DNA of 64,000 bases from Arthrobacter sp. D5-1 (GCF_017357425.1 NZ_CP014571.1:2170001-2234000); one strand, 5' to 3'. Shown: positions 36,325 through 45,980, counted from the first letter of the stretch. Translations and numbers: made by a program. Notes: generated by a model from the letters alone, not told the origin.

Positions 36325-37398
36325 ATGCGTGTTCTTGTGCTGAATCCCGGCTCTTCATCGCTGAAGTACCACCTGCGTGACACAGCCGCCGCCAACCCGG
36401 CTGCCGGCATTCTTGCGTCCGGACAGGTCGACTGGCCACCGGACGAGCGTTCCAGCGCGACGCATCTGCACGCTGCCTTTGAAGAGCTGACTGACACTAT
36501 GAAGCGCCCCGGTACCGCGCACCCGGAGGCTATTGGACACCGAGTCGTCCACGGCGGTCCGCAGTTCAGCACCCCGGTACTTGTCACGGCGGATGTGGTG
36601 TCCGCCATTGAAGAACTCAGTCCCTTGGCGCCGCTCCACAACCCGGCCAGTGTTGCCTGCATTGACGCCGCCGGCAAACGATGGCCGGATCTCCCACAGG
36701 TGGCCGTCTTCGACACGGCGTTCCACCGCACCATTCCCGACTTCGCCGCCCGCTATGCCATTCCGGAGGACGCCTACCGGGCCCATCCTGTGCGGCGCTA
36801 TGGTTTTCACGGTATCTCCGTGGAGATGGCCTGTCGTGACACAGCAGAGTTTCTCGACGTGGCGCCTTTGAATGCGATAGTGGCCCACGTTGGCAACGGC
36901 GCATCCGTCACCGCAGTCAGGAACGGGCTCAGCGTGGACACCTCCATGGGAATGACCCCCTTGGAGGGCCTGGTCATGGGGACGCGATCGGGAGACCTGG
37001 ACCCGTCCGTTGTCCTCCTGCTGCAGCAAGAAGGCGCAACTGCGGACGAAGTCGACCACATTCTGAATAACCAATCGGGGTTGCTGGCCGTTGCAGGATC
37101 CGCAGATATGCGGACGGTTGAAAAGGCTGCGGGCAGCGGTGAACCCCAAGCCCTACTCGCCATAGACATGGCCGCCTACCGTCTCGCCAAATACATAGCG
37201 GCGTACTCGATGGTGGTTGACCGGCCTGACGCTCTGGTGTTCACCGGCGGCGTGGGCGAGAACTCAGCACTGTTCAGGGCCAAGGTGGTCGCCTGGTTGA
37301 GACCACTGGGGCTCGGCCTTGATGAAGGCCTGAATATGGCCAGCCAGGAAGGCATGCGCGAGATCAGCACCATGGACTCCACATTCCTGTGCTCGTAG
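36325..37398 (+). CDS. ackA: Acetate kinase with frameshifted C-terminus
   Basis: Makes ATP and acetate from acetyl phosphate and ADP. 357 residues as read: VLVLNPGSSSLKY, GHRVVHGG, FDTAFH, YGFHGIS, HVGNGAS, GTRSGDLDP and FTGGVGENS are all present. The frame ends in STFLCS and a TAG at 37396. One base earlier in phase, 37380-37472 reads HIPVLVVPSDEERAIAE and onward, the conserved family C-terminus, ending seven bases before the phosphoketolase ATG. One base missing near 37378-37380 explains both. A full protein would have about 382 residues. Either a sequencing error or a real inactivating or weakening mutation. Confidence 0.88.
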   Translation: MRVLVLNPGSSSLKYHLRDTAAANPAAGILASGQVDWPPDERSSATHLHAAFEELTDTMKRPGTAHPEAIGHRVVHGGPQFSTPVLVTADVVSAIEELSPLAPLHNPASVACIDAAGKRWPDLPQVAVFDTAFHRTIPDFAARYAIPEDAYRAHPVRRYGFHGISVEMACRDTAEFLDVAPLNAIVAHVGNGASVTAVRNGLSVDTSMGMTPLEGLVMGTRSGDLDPSVVLLLQQEGATADEVDHILNNQSGLLAVAGSADMRTVEKAAGSGEPQALLAIDMAAYRLAKYIAAYSMVVDRPDALVFTGGVGENSALFRAKVVAWLRPLGLGLDEGLNMASQEGMREISTMDSTFLCS

Positions 37399-37479
37399 TG
37401 CCCAGCGACGAGGAACGCGCTATTGCAGAATTAACGGCGGCCTTGCTCGCCGCGCCCCCTAAGGAAGGTTGATCGCGAC

Positions 37480-39894
37480 ATGAGCATCGACGAGAACGCC
37501 ACATCCAGCGACACTGAGCCGGAAGTCGAAAACTTTGACCTCCTGCACCGGTATTGGTCCGCGGCCAACTATCTGACCGTCGCCCAGATCTACCTGCAGG
37601 AGAACCCGCTGCTCCGGGAACCGCTGCATGCAGCGCACATCAAACCCAGGCTTCTTGGTCACTGGGGCACAAGCCCCGGGCTGTCCCTGATCTATGCACA
37701 CCTCAATCGCCTTATCCGTCGCACGAGTGTGGAAGTTCTGTTCGTGGCCGGTCCCGGTCACGGAGGTCCTGCCGTCGTCGCCAATACCTATCTGGAAGGC
37801 AGCTACTCGGAGGTTTATCCGGCCGTTGGCAAAGACCTGAAAGGGCTTCGGAGGCTTGTCCGGCAGTTTTCGACGCCCGGAGGCATCGCCAGCCACGTCG
37901 GCCCCGCCACGCCTGGCTCCGTTCACGAGGGTGGCGAACTGGGCTACTCCCTCATGCACGCCACAGGTGCGGCCATGGACAATCCGGACCTGATCGTTGC
38001 CTGCGTCATAGGTGATGGAGAGGCAGAAACCGGCCCACTCGAAGGCTCCTGGAAAGCGCCCTCGTTCATCAACCCGCTCAGGGATGGGGCAGTACTTCCA
38101 ATCCTCCACCTCAACGGTCACAAGATCTCAGGCCCCACCGTCCTGGGCAGACGCTCGAACACGGTTGTTGCAGCACTACTGGAAGCGCACGGCTGGGATC
38201 CCGTCATCGTCTCCGGTGACGACCCCGCCGTCGTCCACCCAGCCCTCGCCTCAGCACTGGACTCCGCTTACGCCTCCATCCGCGCAATCCAGTCCCACGC
38301 CCGCGCGGAGGGAGTCAACGGACCCGCACGATGGCCGGCCATCATCCTGCGCACCCCCAAAGGATGGACAGGGCCGGTGACAGTGGACGGAAAACCCGTA
38401 GAAGGAACCCACCGCTCCCACCAAGTCCCACTGGCCGGAGTCAGAGAGAATCCGGCGCACCTGGCGCAGCTTGAAGCGTGGATGCGTTCCTACCGGCCAG
38501 AAGAGCTCTTCGACGCCGACGGACGCCTTCTCACCGAGCTCGAACAGCTCGCCCCGACAGGCGATCTGCGCATGGGCGCACTGCCGGGCAGCCGCGGAAT
38601 GGGAAGCCGCGACCTCGCCATACCCTCGCTCGATCGATACGCCATCGAGAGTGTTCCCCGCGGGGGCGTGATGCACCAGAGCACCAAGCCATTGGGCCAG
38701 ATGCTTCGCGATATCTACATCGACACAGCCGACGACCCGAGGTTCCGCCTCTTCTGCCCCGACGAAACCAGCAGCAACAGGCTCAGCGCAGTCTTCGAAG
38801 CCACCGACAGATGCCTCCTCGAACCAGCGGCCGCCACAGAAGCCGCGCTCGCAGACGATCATGTTTCCGCCAGCGGACGCGTGATGGAAGTCCTGTCCGA
38901 ACACCTTTGCCAAGGATGGCTGGAAGGATACGTGCTGACAGGCCGGCACGGCCTATTCGCCAGCTATGAGGCGTTTGCGATGGTGAGCGCTTCCATGACC
39001 GTTCAGCACGCCAAATGGCTGCAGCATTCACGGGAGCTGGAGTGGCGGCGGCCCGTGCCCAGCTTGAACATCCTGCTGACCTCTACCTGTTGGCGGAACG
39101 ATCACAACGGTTTCAGCCATCAAGGCCCTGGCCTTATCGACACGGTTCTGTCCCTGTCCAGCAGCGTCATCCGTGTCTACTTCCCACCCGATGCGAACAC
39201 CCTGCTGGTTACGGCCGAACACATGCTCAAAAGTAAGGACTATGTGAATCTGGTAGTGATCGATAAACAGGACCACCCGCAGTACCTGACGCTCGAAGAG
39301 GCGCGGGAAAATGCAGCCGTCGGTGCATCCATCTGGGATTGGGCCGGACACGAAATATCCGGGACCCCGTCCGGCCCGGATATCGTCCTGGCATGTGCCG
39401 GAGATGTTCCCACGCAAGAGACGTTGGCGGCTGCATGGCTCCTCAGGCGGCATGTTCCTGAGATGTCCGTCCGGGTAGTCAATGTCATGGATGCCATGGT
39501 CTTGCCGCCGCCAGAGGCGCATCCGCATGGGCTGTCTGGTGGGAAGTTTGAAGAACTCTTCACCGATGATGTGGATGTCGTGATGGCCTGGCATGGGTAC
39601 GCAAGGGCACTGCACCAGCTCCTGCATGGTCGCCCGCACCCCGAGCGGTTCCATGTCCGGGGATACAACGAGCAAGGCACCACCACCACACCATTCGACA
39701 TGGTGGTACTGAACAAGGTCAGCCGATACCACCTGGTGATGGAAGCCCTGCGCCGGACTCGCGGTCAATTCCCGGGGGCAGAGCAACTGCTGGAGCATTG
39801 CCGGAAGCAGTTGGACGCCCATTCCCTCTACATCCGCGAGCACTTTGAGGACCTACCCGAAATCAGGGACTGGGTGTGGACGCAGCAGCAGTAG
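37480..39894 (+). CDS. xfp: Phosphoketolase (xylulose-5-phosphate/fructose-6-phosphate)
   Basis: Thiamine-diphosphate enzyme that cleaves xylulose-5-P or fructose-6-P to acetyl phosphate and a shorter sugar phosphate. 804 residues, the usual length. Motifs: HWGTSPGL, GPGHGGPA, the ThDP site GDGEAETGPLEGSWK (about 177-192), HLNGHKI and SYEAFAMVSASM. AAGGAAGG lies nine bases before the ATG. With acetate kinase directly upstream and pta nearby it gives one ATP per C5/C6 sugar phosphate without NADH or oxygen. Confidence 0.95.
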   Translation: MSIDENATSSDTEPEVENFDLLHRYWSAANYLTVAQIYLQENPLLREPLHAAHIKPRLLGHWGTSPGLSLIYAHLNRLIRRTSVEVLFVAGPGHGGPAVVANTYLEGSYSEVYPAVGKDLKGLRRLVRQFSTPGGIASHVGPATPGSVHEGGELGYSLMHATGAAMDNPDLIVACVIGDGEAETGPLEGSWKAPSFINPLRDGAVLPILHLNGHKISGPTVLGRRSNTVVAALLEAHGWDPVIVSGDDPAVVHPALASALDSAYASIRAIQSHARAEGVNGPARWPAIILRTPKGWTGPVTVDGKPVEGTHRSHQVPLAGVRENPAHLAQLEAWMRSYRPEELFDADGRLLTELEQLAPTGDLRMGALPGSRGMGSRDLAIPSLDRYAIESVPRGGVMHQSTKPLGQMLRDIYIDTADDPRFRLFCPDETSSNRLSAVFEATDRCLLEPAAATEAALADDHVSASGRVMEVLSEHLCQGWLEGYVLTGRHGLFASYEAFAMVSASMTVQHAKWLQHSRELEWRRPVPSLNILLTSTCWRNDHNGFSHQGPGLIDTVLSLSSSVIRVYFPPDANTLLVTAEHMLKSKDYVNLVVIDKQDHPQYLTLEEARENAAVGASIWDWAGHEISGTPSGPDIVLACAGDVPTQETLAAAWLLRRHVPEMSVRVVNVMDAMVLPPPEAHPHGLSGGKFEELFTDDVDVVMAWHGYARALHQLLHGRPHPERFHVRGYNEQGTTTTPFDMVVLNKVSRYHLVMEALRRTRGQFPGAEQLLEHCRKQLDAHSLYIREHFEDLPEIRDWVWTQQQ

Positions 39895-39931
39895 GCTTCC
39901 AACACTGTTCCAGAGTTCTTAGTCTGTGCTC

Positions 39932-40390
39932 ATGAGTGAGCGGGAGAACACTTGGCACGGTCAGCATCAAGCCGGCCTCAGCAGGGGAGAGCGTGCCGCC
40001 GACTACCTCCGCAATGGCATGGGTAGCTGGATTTTCGTGGGGTGCTACGTCCTGGTGATGGTGGTCTGGGCCGCCGTCAATTCCTACCTGCTGGCCGAGG
40101 ATGCATGGGACCCTTACCCGTTCATCCTGCTGAATCTCTTCCTATCCATGTTGGCAGGGCTCCAGGGCGCTATCTTGCTCATCGCCGCGAAAAGGCAGGA
40201 CGCTATAGCGGCAGCCATGGCCCAGCACGATTACGACACTGACGTGCAAGCGAAGACGGAGATCGACCGGCTTATGGCCATTAACAGCCAACAGCTGGAA
40301 CTACTGGAAGAACTGCGGGCATTGCTGCTCGCCGCGAGGGACCCTCACACCGAAACCGAGGAGACGATCCAGTTGCCGCGCGACGAGTAG
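39932..40390 (+). CDS. DUF1003 membrane protein
   Basis: 152 residues from the ATG at 39932 (MSERENTW). Two membrane helices (about 33-55 and 66-88) around the DUF1003 core with DPYPFILLNLFLSMLAGLQG, then a coiled, charged C-terminal helix. No clear ribosome-binding site. A weak DevR-like match AGAGTTCTTAGTCTG lies at 39912-39926, too close to the start to be convincing. Function unknown. Confidence 0.8.
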   Translation: MSERENTWHGQHQAGLSRGERAADYLRNGMGSWIFVGCYVLVMVVWAAVNSYLLAEDAWDPYPFILLNLFLSMLAGLQGAILLIAAKRQDAIAAAMAQHDYDTDVQAKTEIDRLMAINSQQLELLEELRALLLAARDPHTETEETIQLPRDE

Positions 40391-40438
40391 GCGTTGCAAA
40401 GGTTTGCCGTGTGGGTTTATACGGCTGTGACGTGTCGC

Positions 40439-41923
40439 TCAGATGGCTTGGACGGTAGCCATCATGCCTTGGTCTTCGTGGTCGAGGATGTGGCAGTGGA
40501 AGACGCTGCGGCCGGGAAAGTCATCGAAGGCCACCCGGATTGTCACACGGCCGCGGGCAGGGACATTGACTACATCCTGCCATCTGGGTTCGGTTACTTC
40601 GCGGTCCCCGTCATGGATGACCTGCATGGGCCACACGTGCAGGTGGAGGGGGTGGTCCATGGAACTGGTGTTGACCAGGGCCCATTCCTCAACGGTGCCC
40701 ACTGAGGTCGTCTCGTCGACTCTTTCGGGGTCGAACGTGCGTCCGTTGATGGTGAAAGCCATCATGCTTCCGTGTCCGCTGCCCATACCCATTTCCGAAT
40801 CTGTCCCCGCACCCAAGGTCAGTGTTCGGGCGGCAGCGAGAGGTTCCTTCCGCAGATCGCGTAGGGGCCGGCCGTTGGTTATTGGCCGGAGATCAGTGCT
40901 CGTGATTGGGGAGACGGTCAGAGAACATAGTTCGAGCGTGCCTCCACCGGATTGGGTACCACCTCCTATGGCGCCGCCCATCATGGGACTCATGCTGCCG
41001 CGGTCCACGGGGGCGGCGGCGAGCGTGGAATTCGCTTCGCGGGTTTCTACGAGGAGTTCTACCCGATTCCCCGGAGCGAGAACCACCTCAGTGACGCCCT
41101 CAGGCTCTGGCAAACGGCCAATGTCACGGCTGAGGAGGAGGACCTGCTGTCCTGCAAGTGACAATCGCAGGTATCGGGAGGGACAGGCGTTGATGATCCG
41201 CCAGCGTTCCCGTTCTCCGGCTGCGGCGCGCAATTGTGGACGGATTTGGCCGTTGACCAAGACGATCTGCCCTTCGCGTCCCATCACCTGCTGCATCCGG
41301 TCCGCCCGTGCGAGGTTGCCGTCGGCGTCCAGAGACAAATCGGAGATCACCATCAACCTCTCCCGGGTGACCGAAATCGGTTCGGTGTCCTCCACCACAA
41401 TTGCTCCGTAAAGACCTCCCGCCACCTGGTCGGCGGCGTGGCCGTGGTGATGGGGGTGGTACCAGTACGTGCCCGGTGGGTGGTCCGCAGGCAGTGTGAA
41501 CTCGTAATCGAATGTTCCGCCCGGGGCAACGCTGACAAAGGGGTTATCGCTATTGCCCTGCGGGGAGACATGCAGCCCGTGCACATGCAGGTTCGTGGGT
41601 GCCGGCAGCCCGTTATGCAGGGAGATCCTGATAGTGTCGCCAGGGCTGACCCGCAGGCTGGGCCCGGGCAAGGAGCCGTTATATGCCTGCACCGAAGCTT
41701 CCCGCCCGCCGATCTGCACCTGGGCCGGTGCAGCGACTAGCTCTACTTCCAGCACGCGGTCACGGCTGGTCAGTACTTGGGGTTCGGTCAGGTCCAGCCC
41801 CTGGGTGTACAGGGGCTGAGCGCCGGGGCCGGTGGTCAGCCAGAGCCCGGCAACTCCGGCGGCCGCAGCGCCGGCCCCTGCTGCACCCAGCACCAGCAGT
41901 TGGCGACGCGTCAAAGGTTTCAC
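40439..41923 (-). CDS. Tat-exported multicopper oxidase (CueO/laccase-like)
   Basis: 494 residues from a GTG at 41923 with GGAAG upstream. Twin-arginine signal TRRQLLVLGAAGAGAAAAG. Three cupredoxin domains with all copper motifs: NLHVHGLH, YWYHPHHHGH, HPLHLHVWP and HCHILDHEDQGMM. A Met/Gly-rich stretch (about 330-350, SMSPMMGGAIGGG) and a second (MGMGSGHGSMM) resemble the methionine-rich copper-binding insert of CueO. Probable cuprous or phenol oxidase outside the membrane. Confidence 0.92.
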   Translation of the reverse strand: MKPLTRRQLLVLGAAGAGAAAAGVAGLWLTTGPGAQPLYTQGLDLTEPQVLTSRDRVLEVELVAAPAQVQIGGREASVQAYNGSLPGPSLRVSPGDTIRISLHNGLPAPTNLHVHGLHVSPQGNSDNPFVSVAPGGTFDYEFTLPADHPPGTYWYHPHHHGHAADQVAGGLYGAIVVEDTEPISVTRERLMVISDLSLDADGNLARADRMQQVMGREGQIVLVNGQIRPQLRAAAGERERWRIINACPSRYLRLSLAGQQVLLLSRDIGRLPEPEGVTEVVLAPGNRVELLVETREANSTLAAAPVDRGSMSPMMGGAIGGGTQSGGGTLELCSLTVSPITSTDLRPITNGRPLRDLRKEPLAAARTLTLGAGTDSEMGMGSGHGSMMAFTINGRTFDPERVDETTSVGTVEEWALVNTSSMDHPLHLHVWPMQVIHDGDREVTEPRWQDVVNVPARGRVTIRVAFDDFPGRSVFHCHILDHEDQGMMATVQAI

Positions 41924-41999
41924 TGGTTGCTTCCTTCTAGTACTTCCAGTATCCGCCGCAATACCGCATTTTGACTGCGCGAGCTTTGGCGGTAGCCCA

Positions 42000-42300
42000 T
42001 CATTGTGCCTTTCGCGGGAACCTGGTCGAGGCGCCACAGGGGACGGCCACCGCTGAACTGCTATAGCCAGCGACGAGCCGGGCCTTGTGCTCGGTCTTGC
42101 TGCGGACATCCAACACCAAGGCGGGTTCACGTCGTTGAGGTCTTCGGACGGGAGCTGCGCGGGTGGGCGGTGGGCAGCGCTCCAGGCTGGTCAGATAGCT
42201 GGCGACTGATTTGCCGTCGGTACGTTCAAGGGCCTGGGCTGCTGTAATACCGTCGACCACGCTGTTGGCCTCGTTTCCCCTGGCTGAATACAGCACAATG
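42000..42300 (-). pseudogene. Possible rhodanese-like remnant
   Basis: The 400-base gap between the oxidase and thioredoxin starts contains, on the minus strand, ALVLDVRSKTEHKARLVAG, similar to the start of a rhodanese domain, preceded by VLYSARGNEAN, which resembles a rhodanese active-site loop with Ser for Cys. No intact domain can be read and the frame runs into the thioredoxin start. Low confidence. Confidence 0.25.
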
Positions 42301-42324
42301 GTGCTGACGGGAGGCCGTAACCTC

Positions 42325-42756
42325 ATGAACAAAGCCATCATTAATTGCCCTCAATGCGGCAAGTCGAACCGCGTTCCAGCCGCCGCCGGCGGTCGGCCGC
42401 GCTGCGGGAACTGCCATCACGACCTCCCTTGGGTGGTCGAAGCGGGCGACGACGACTTCAGTGCGATCGCCGAGCGGCCCGGCCTTCCGGTATTGGTGGA
42501 CTTTTGGGCGGTGTGGTGTGGGCCGTGCCGGGTGGTGAGCCCCGTGCTGGACACGTTGGCACACGAACGAGCCGGGCAGATCAAACTTGTGAAGGTCGAC
42601 GTAGACCATTCGCCGCAGCTTTCGGCCAGGTTTGCAATACAGGCAGTGCCGACGTTGATGGTCATCGTTGACGGCAAGATCGTCGCGAGACAGGCCGGCG
42701 CGGCTCCCGCGCCGGTGTTGAGGTCCTGGTTGGAAGAAGCACTATGCGTCAGTTGA
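42325..42756 (+). CDS. trxC: Thioredoxin 2 type with N-terminal zinc ribbon
   Basis: 143-residue disulfide reductase. The N-terminal zinc ribbon has CPQCGKS and CGNCHHDL; the thioredoxin fold has the active site FWAVWCGPCR and cis-Pro in AVPTLMV. GGAGG lies about ten bases before the ATG. The C-terminus overlaps the convergent LtrA gene by eight bases. TrxC-type proteins work under oxidative or metal stress. Confidence 0.93.
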   Translation: MNKAIINCPQCGKSNRVPAAAGGRPRCGNCHHDLPWVVEAGDDDFSAIAERPGLPVLVDFWAVWCGPCRVVSPVLDTLAHERAGQIKLVKVDVDHSPQLSARFAIQAVPTLMVIVDGKIVARQAGAAPAPVLRSWLEEALCVS

Positions 42757-43912
42757 TTGGCTGTTTGAATCGGCGGCGACGGATTACGGTGTCGGCAACT
42801 GCTACGCCAATGAGGGGAAGCAATGCGCCTATAGCGGCAACGAAGGCAGGCAGGAGAAGGCTCAAACCTGCCAGCACCGCCAAGGTGCCGATGCCGATGA
42901 GATCAGTTGGATGGCGCAGGCCCAACACCTGGCGGATAAAAATGCCTCGGCCGGCAAGGAAGAGGGCGGGGCCGCCAAACAAGAGCAGAACGGTGGACAG
43001 TTCCGGACGGGCGGACGGATCGCTAATCACAAGCTGATCGCCCGCAGCCACAAGGATCAGGCCAGCCAGGAGCATCAACAAGGTGTTACCCGCCAATATG
43101 CCCGGCCGAAAATGATCATCGACCGTGGCGAGCTTGTCCAGGATGTCCCGTTCGAGGCTATGGAAGTAACACCACCAGATGGCGATGCTGCCAGCCAAAC
43201 CTACAGTCCCCGTCACAAAGATCAGAGGGTCCTCCAGATTCCCCGCTATTGCCAGGCCGGTCGAGAGGATTGTCTCGCCGAGCGCGATCAGGTAGAACAA
43301 ACCAAACCGCTCAAACATCCTCTCTCCCGGGAGCGGAACCCGGCTTCCTTCGGTTTTGCGGCCCGGCAATCGGTGAGCCAGCATATGGCCAAGAAGGTCA
43401 ATCGCGGCAGCAACACCCCAGATCATTAGCCGTAGCACCGCATCAAAGAAGACCCCGGCAATCCAAAAGGGCGCGCTCATACACCCCCAGGTCAGCGTGC
43501 GCACGAAATGGTTGTGCGTTGTCTTGTCCAGTCCCGCCGTAAGTATCCAAGCACCGCGGCCCAACTGGACCGCCAGATAGCAGGCAACGAACAGCCAGCC
43601 GAAAGCGCCAAATGACGAGTCGATGGAGGCGTTCATGAACAGCGTGACCAGCATGACGATCAGCAGCATCCACTGCACTTCCCGCAGCGAACTGTCCAGC
43701 AATGTTGCCGACCAAGTGGTGTACACCCATACCTTGTAGACCGCCAGAAGCAGCACGAATGTCTCCCCGGCACCCAGCCAGGACAGATGTTCCAGTAAAT
43801 GATGGGACAGCTGTGACAGTGCGAAGACGAAGACCAGGTCGAAGAACAGTTCCACGCGGGTAACCCGGTCTCCGGAGGTCGCGGAGCGCATCAGCGACCT
43901 GGCACGGTCCAT
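42749..43912 (-). CDS. LtrA-family membrane protein
   Basis: 387 residues with about ten hydrophobic segments. The family signature VTRVELFFDLVFVFALSQLSHHL near the N-terminus, VYTTWSATLLD and the later ERFGLFYLIALGETIL are present. Named for low-temperature requirement A in Listeria; biochemical function unknown. Confidence 0.88.
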   Translation of the reverse strand: MDRARSLMRSATSGDRVTRVELFFDLVFVFALSQLSHHLLEHLSWLGAGETFVLLLAVYKVWVYTTWSATLLDSSLREVQWMLLIVMLVTLFMNASIDSSFGAFGWLFVACYLAVQLGRGAWILTAGLDKTTHNHFVRTLTWGCMSAPFWIAGVFFDAVLRLMIWGVAAAIDLLGHMLAHRLPGRKTEGSRVPLPGERMFERFGLFYLIALGETILSTGLAIAGNLEDPLIFVTGTVGLAGSIAIWWCYFHSLERDILDKLATVDDHFRPGILAGNTLLMLLAGLILVAAGDQLVISDPSARPELSTVLLLFGGPALFLAGRGIFIRQVLGLRHPTDLIGIGTLAVLAGLSLLLPAFVAAIGALLPLIGVAVADTVIRRRRFKQPIN

Positions 43913-44338
43913 GAGTATCCTTCACTGGACCAGGAATGGACGGATGCCCCTCCTGTTGTCGACAACTGTGGCTGTGGTCAGTAACAAAGTCAAGGGAGGG
44001 GAGCCAGCACAAACGTCAGGAGGTTGCAGGCGCGGGAGAGCGGCTCGGTTCCCACGTGCCAGCGGCGTCGCTCCACCAGCATCTCGTCCGTCGGCATTGA
44101 GGCCAGGCCTTGATCCAGTGGACGGGTGGTGAGCCGGAAGGAGGCAGAGCGTCCTCTGGGGGGCCGATCCGGTGCATCGCCGCGAGCATGCACCATTCCA
44201 GATCCTTGGCGAAGGCAGGCTCCCAAGCCGTGCACTCGGGCTGCTGGACGCTCCGATGTTAACGAGGACGACGGCGGGAGTTATGCTCCCGCCGTCGCGC
44301 GTCGTTCTGCTTGCTGCCTCGCATTGTTGGCGCGGCAT
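43913..44338. other. Gap without a recognisable gene
   Basis: Several short open frames on both strands show no family I recognise. The only clear structure is the terminator at 44269-44297. This gap marks the border between the stress/redox region and the methionine synthase operon. Confidence 0.5.
44269..44297 (-). terminator. Terminator of the methionine synthase operon
   Basis: Perfect 12-base inverted repeat CGACGGCGGGAG / CTCCCGCCGTCG with a 5-base loop, about 40 bases past the flavin reductase stop. Confidence 0.75.
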
Positions 44339-44911
44339 TCAGCTTTCGTGCTTGGAATGCTCTCCCAGACGGTGCCATGAGCGGTTGTGGTAGACCAGAG
44401 CGTCGCCGGCCTCGCCCGCTTGGACGTCACGCATCACGCGGGACTCCAGGGCGTGAACGGCGATGATGGTGGAAGTCCCCACCTCCATGCGATTGATGAC
44501 GGCGCAGCGCACCCACGCCCGGACATCGTCATAAACCGCTTCGCCGGTCGCAAGGGTCGACCAGCGGTGCGTCTGGTCAAAGCGGTCTGCGCCGGGGGTC
44601 GCTCCAAACTTCGCCAAGTCGATGTCATGCGCATCCAGCAGGTGCACGACGACGGTTTCGGCGCGTGAAAGCACCTCAGAGGCAGAGGACAGTGCCGAGA
44701 CCGAGAAAATCAGCAACGGAGGTTCCGCACTCACTGACACGACCGACGATACCGTCAGTGCCACCGGTCCTTCGCCGGCATCCGCCGTGATGACGGCGAC
44801 ACCTCCCGGGTGGCCACGGAACAGTGCTTTGAATTCGTCGGCCGAGAGGGAGGACGGGAAGCTTTGCTTCGGAGCCTCGACCCAAGTGTCTGGGGGGTAG
44901 GCGTGAAACAT
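44339..44911 (-). CDS. Flavin reductase-like FMN-binding protein
   Basis: 190 residues from the ATG at 44911, two bases after the preceding stop. Flavin_Reduct fold: DEFKALFRGHPGGVAVIT, ALTVSSVVSVSAEPPLLIFSVS, VVHLLDAHDIDLAKFG and ALVYHNRSWHRL. It probably supplies reduced FMN, and its place in an operon with MesD- and MesX-like proteins suggests it serves that methionine synthase. Confidence 0.87.
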   Translation of the reverse strand: MFHAYPPDTWVEAPKQSFPSSLSADEFKALFRGHPGGVAVITADAGEGPVALTVSSVVSVSAEPPLLIFSVSALSSASEVLSRAETVVVHLLDAHDIDLAKFGATPGADRFDQTHRWSTLATGEAVYDDVRAWVRCAVINRMEVGTSTIIAVHALESRVMRDVQAGEAGDALVYHNRSWHRLGEHSKHES

Positions 44912-44913
44912 GG

Positions 44914-45960
44914 TTATGACACCCGGGGGACGGAGCGGGCGAGTTCCTCGCGAATGATGTTCGTTCCTGCGCTGAGAGCACTCAGCTTGGCCAGTGCGAC
45001 GTCGCGGGGGAACGGTGCCATGCCGCAGTTGGAGCTGGGGATGAGCTTGTCCGCATCGACGAACTGCAGGGCCTTGCGGAGGGTGTCGGCAACCTCCTCC
45101 GGGGTCTCGATGGTCTCGCTTGCGACGTCGATTGCCCCGAGCATGACTTTCTTGCCGCGGAGGAGCTCGATGAGGTCCATGGGCACGTGGGAGTTCTGGG
45201 ATTCCAGCGAGATGATGTCGATGCTGGAGTTCTGAAGCAGCGGGAACGTTTCCTCGTACTGCCGCCACTGTGAGCCGAGCGTCGCCTTCCAGTCGGTATT
45301 GGCCTTGATGCCGTAGCCGTAGCAGATATGCACGGCGGTCTCCGCGCGCAGTCCCTCTGCCGCTCTCTCCAGCGCAGCCACGCCCCAGTCCTTGACCTCA
45401 TCGAGGAAGACATTGAACGCGGGCTCGTCGAACTGGATGATGTCCACCCCGGCCGCCTCCAGCTCTTTCGCTTCCTGGTTCAGGATCGCGGCGAACTCCC
45501 ACGCCAGCTTCTCGCGGCTCTTGTAGTGGTCATCGAAGAGCGTGTCCACCATCGTCATTGGACCGGGAAGAGTCCATTTGATAGGCCGGTCGGTGGTTGC
45601 GCGGAGGAACTTGGCGTCATCGACGAATACCGGCCGTTCGCGGCGCACTGCTCCGACGACGGTCGGCACGCTAGCGTCGTAGCGATCGCGGATGCGCACG
45701 GTCTTGCGCTGTTCAAAGTCGACCCCGCTGAGATGCTCGATGAAGGTGGTGACGAAGTGCTGGCGGGTTTGCTCGCCGTCGCTGACGATGTCGATGCCGC
45801 GTCGGGTCTGTTCGTGGATGGCGATGCGCAGAGCATCCTGCTTGCCCTCGAGCAGCTCATCTCCCCCCAGTTTCCACGGGGACCAAAGAGTTTCCGGCTG
45901 CGCGAGCCACGATGGTTTCGGCAGGCTTCCGACAACGGTGGTGGGCAAAAGTGTGTTCAT
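44914..45960 (-). CDS. MetE-like methionine synthase core protein (MesD-like)
   Basis: 348 residues from the ATG at 45960, matching only the C-terminal catalytic half of MetE. Zinc ligands are visible as HICYGYG (His and Cys) and SSNCGMAP (Cys), with IQFDEPAF and GEQTRQHF also conserved. It lacks the N-terminal folate-binding half of MetE. Its neighbour is a DUF1852 protein; this pair is known from work on folate-independent methionine synthases (MesD with MesX). The methyl donor is therefore probably not polyglutamyl methyl-folate in the MetE manner. Confidence 0.82.
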   Translation of the reverse strand: MNTLLPTTVVGSLPKPSWLAQPETLWSPWKLGGDELLEGKQDALRIAIHEQTRRGIDIVSDGEQTRQHFVTTFIEHLSGVDFEQRKTVRIRDRYDASVPTVVGAVRRERPVFVDDAKFLRATTDRPIKWTLPGPMTMVDTLFDDHYKSREKLAWEFAAILNQEAKELEAAGVDIIQFDEPAFNVFLDEVKDWGVAALERAAEGLRAETAVHICYGYGIKANTDWKATLGSQWRQYEETFPLLQNSSIDIISLESQNSHVPMDLIELLRGKKVMLGAIDVASETIETPEEVADTLRKALQFVDADKLIPSSNCGMAPFPRDVALAKLSALSAGTNIIREELARSVPRVS

Positions 45961-45980
45961 GATTGACGATTCTCCGTGGG

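Noticed and set aside
39912..39926. DevR-like box before the DUF1003 gene
   Set aside because: AGAGTTCTTAGTCTG lacks the conserved GTCC/GCCC half and lies six bases before the start codon.
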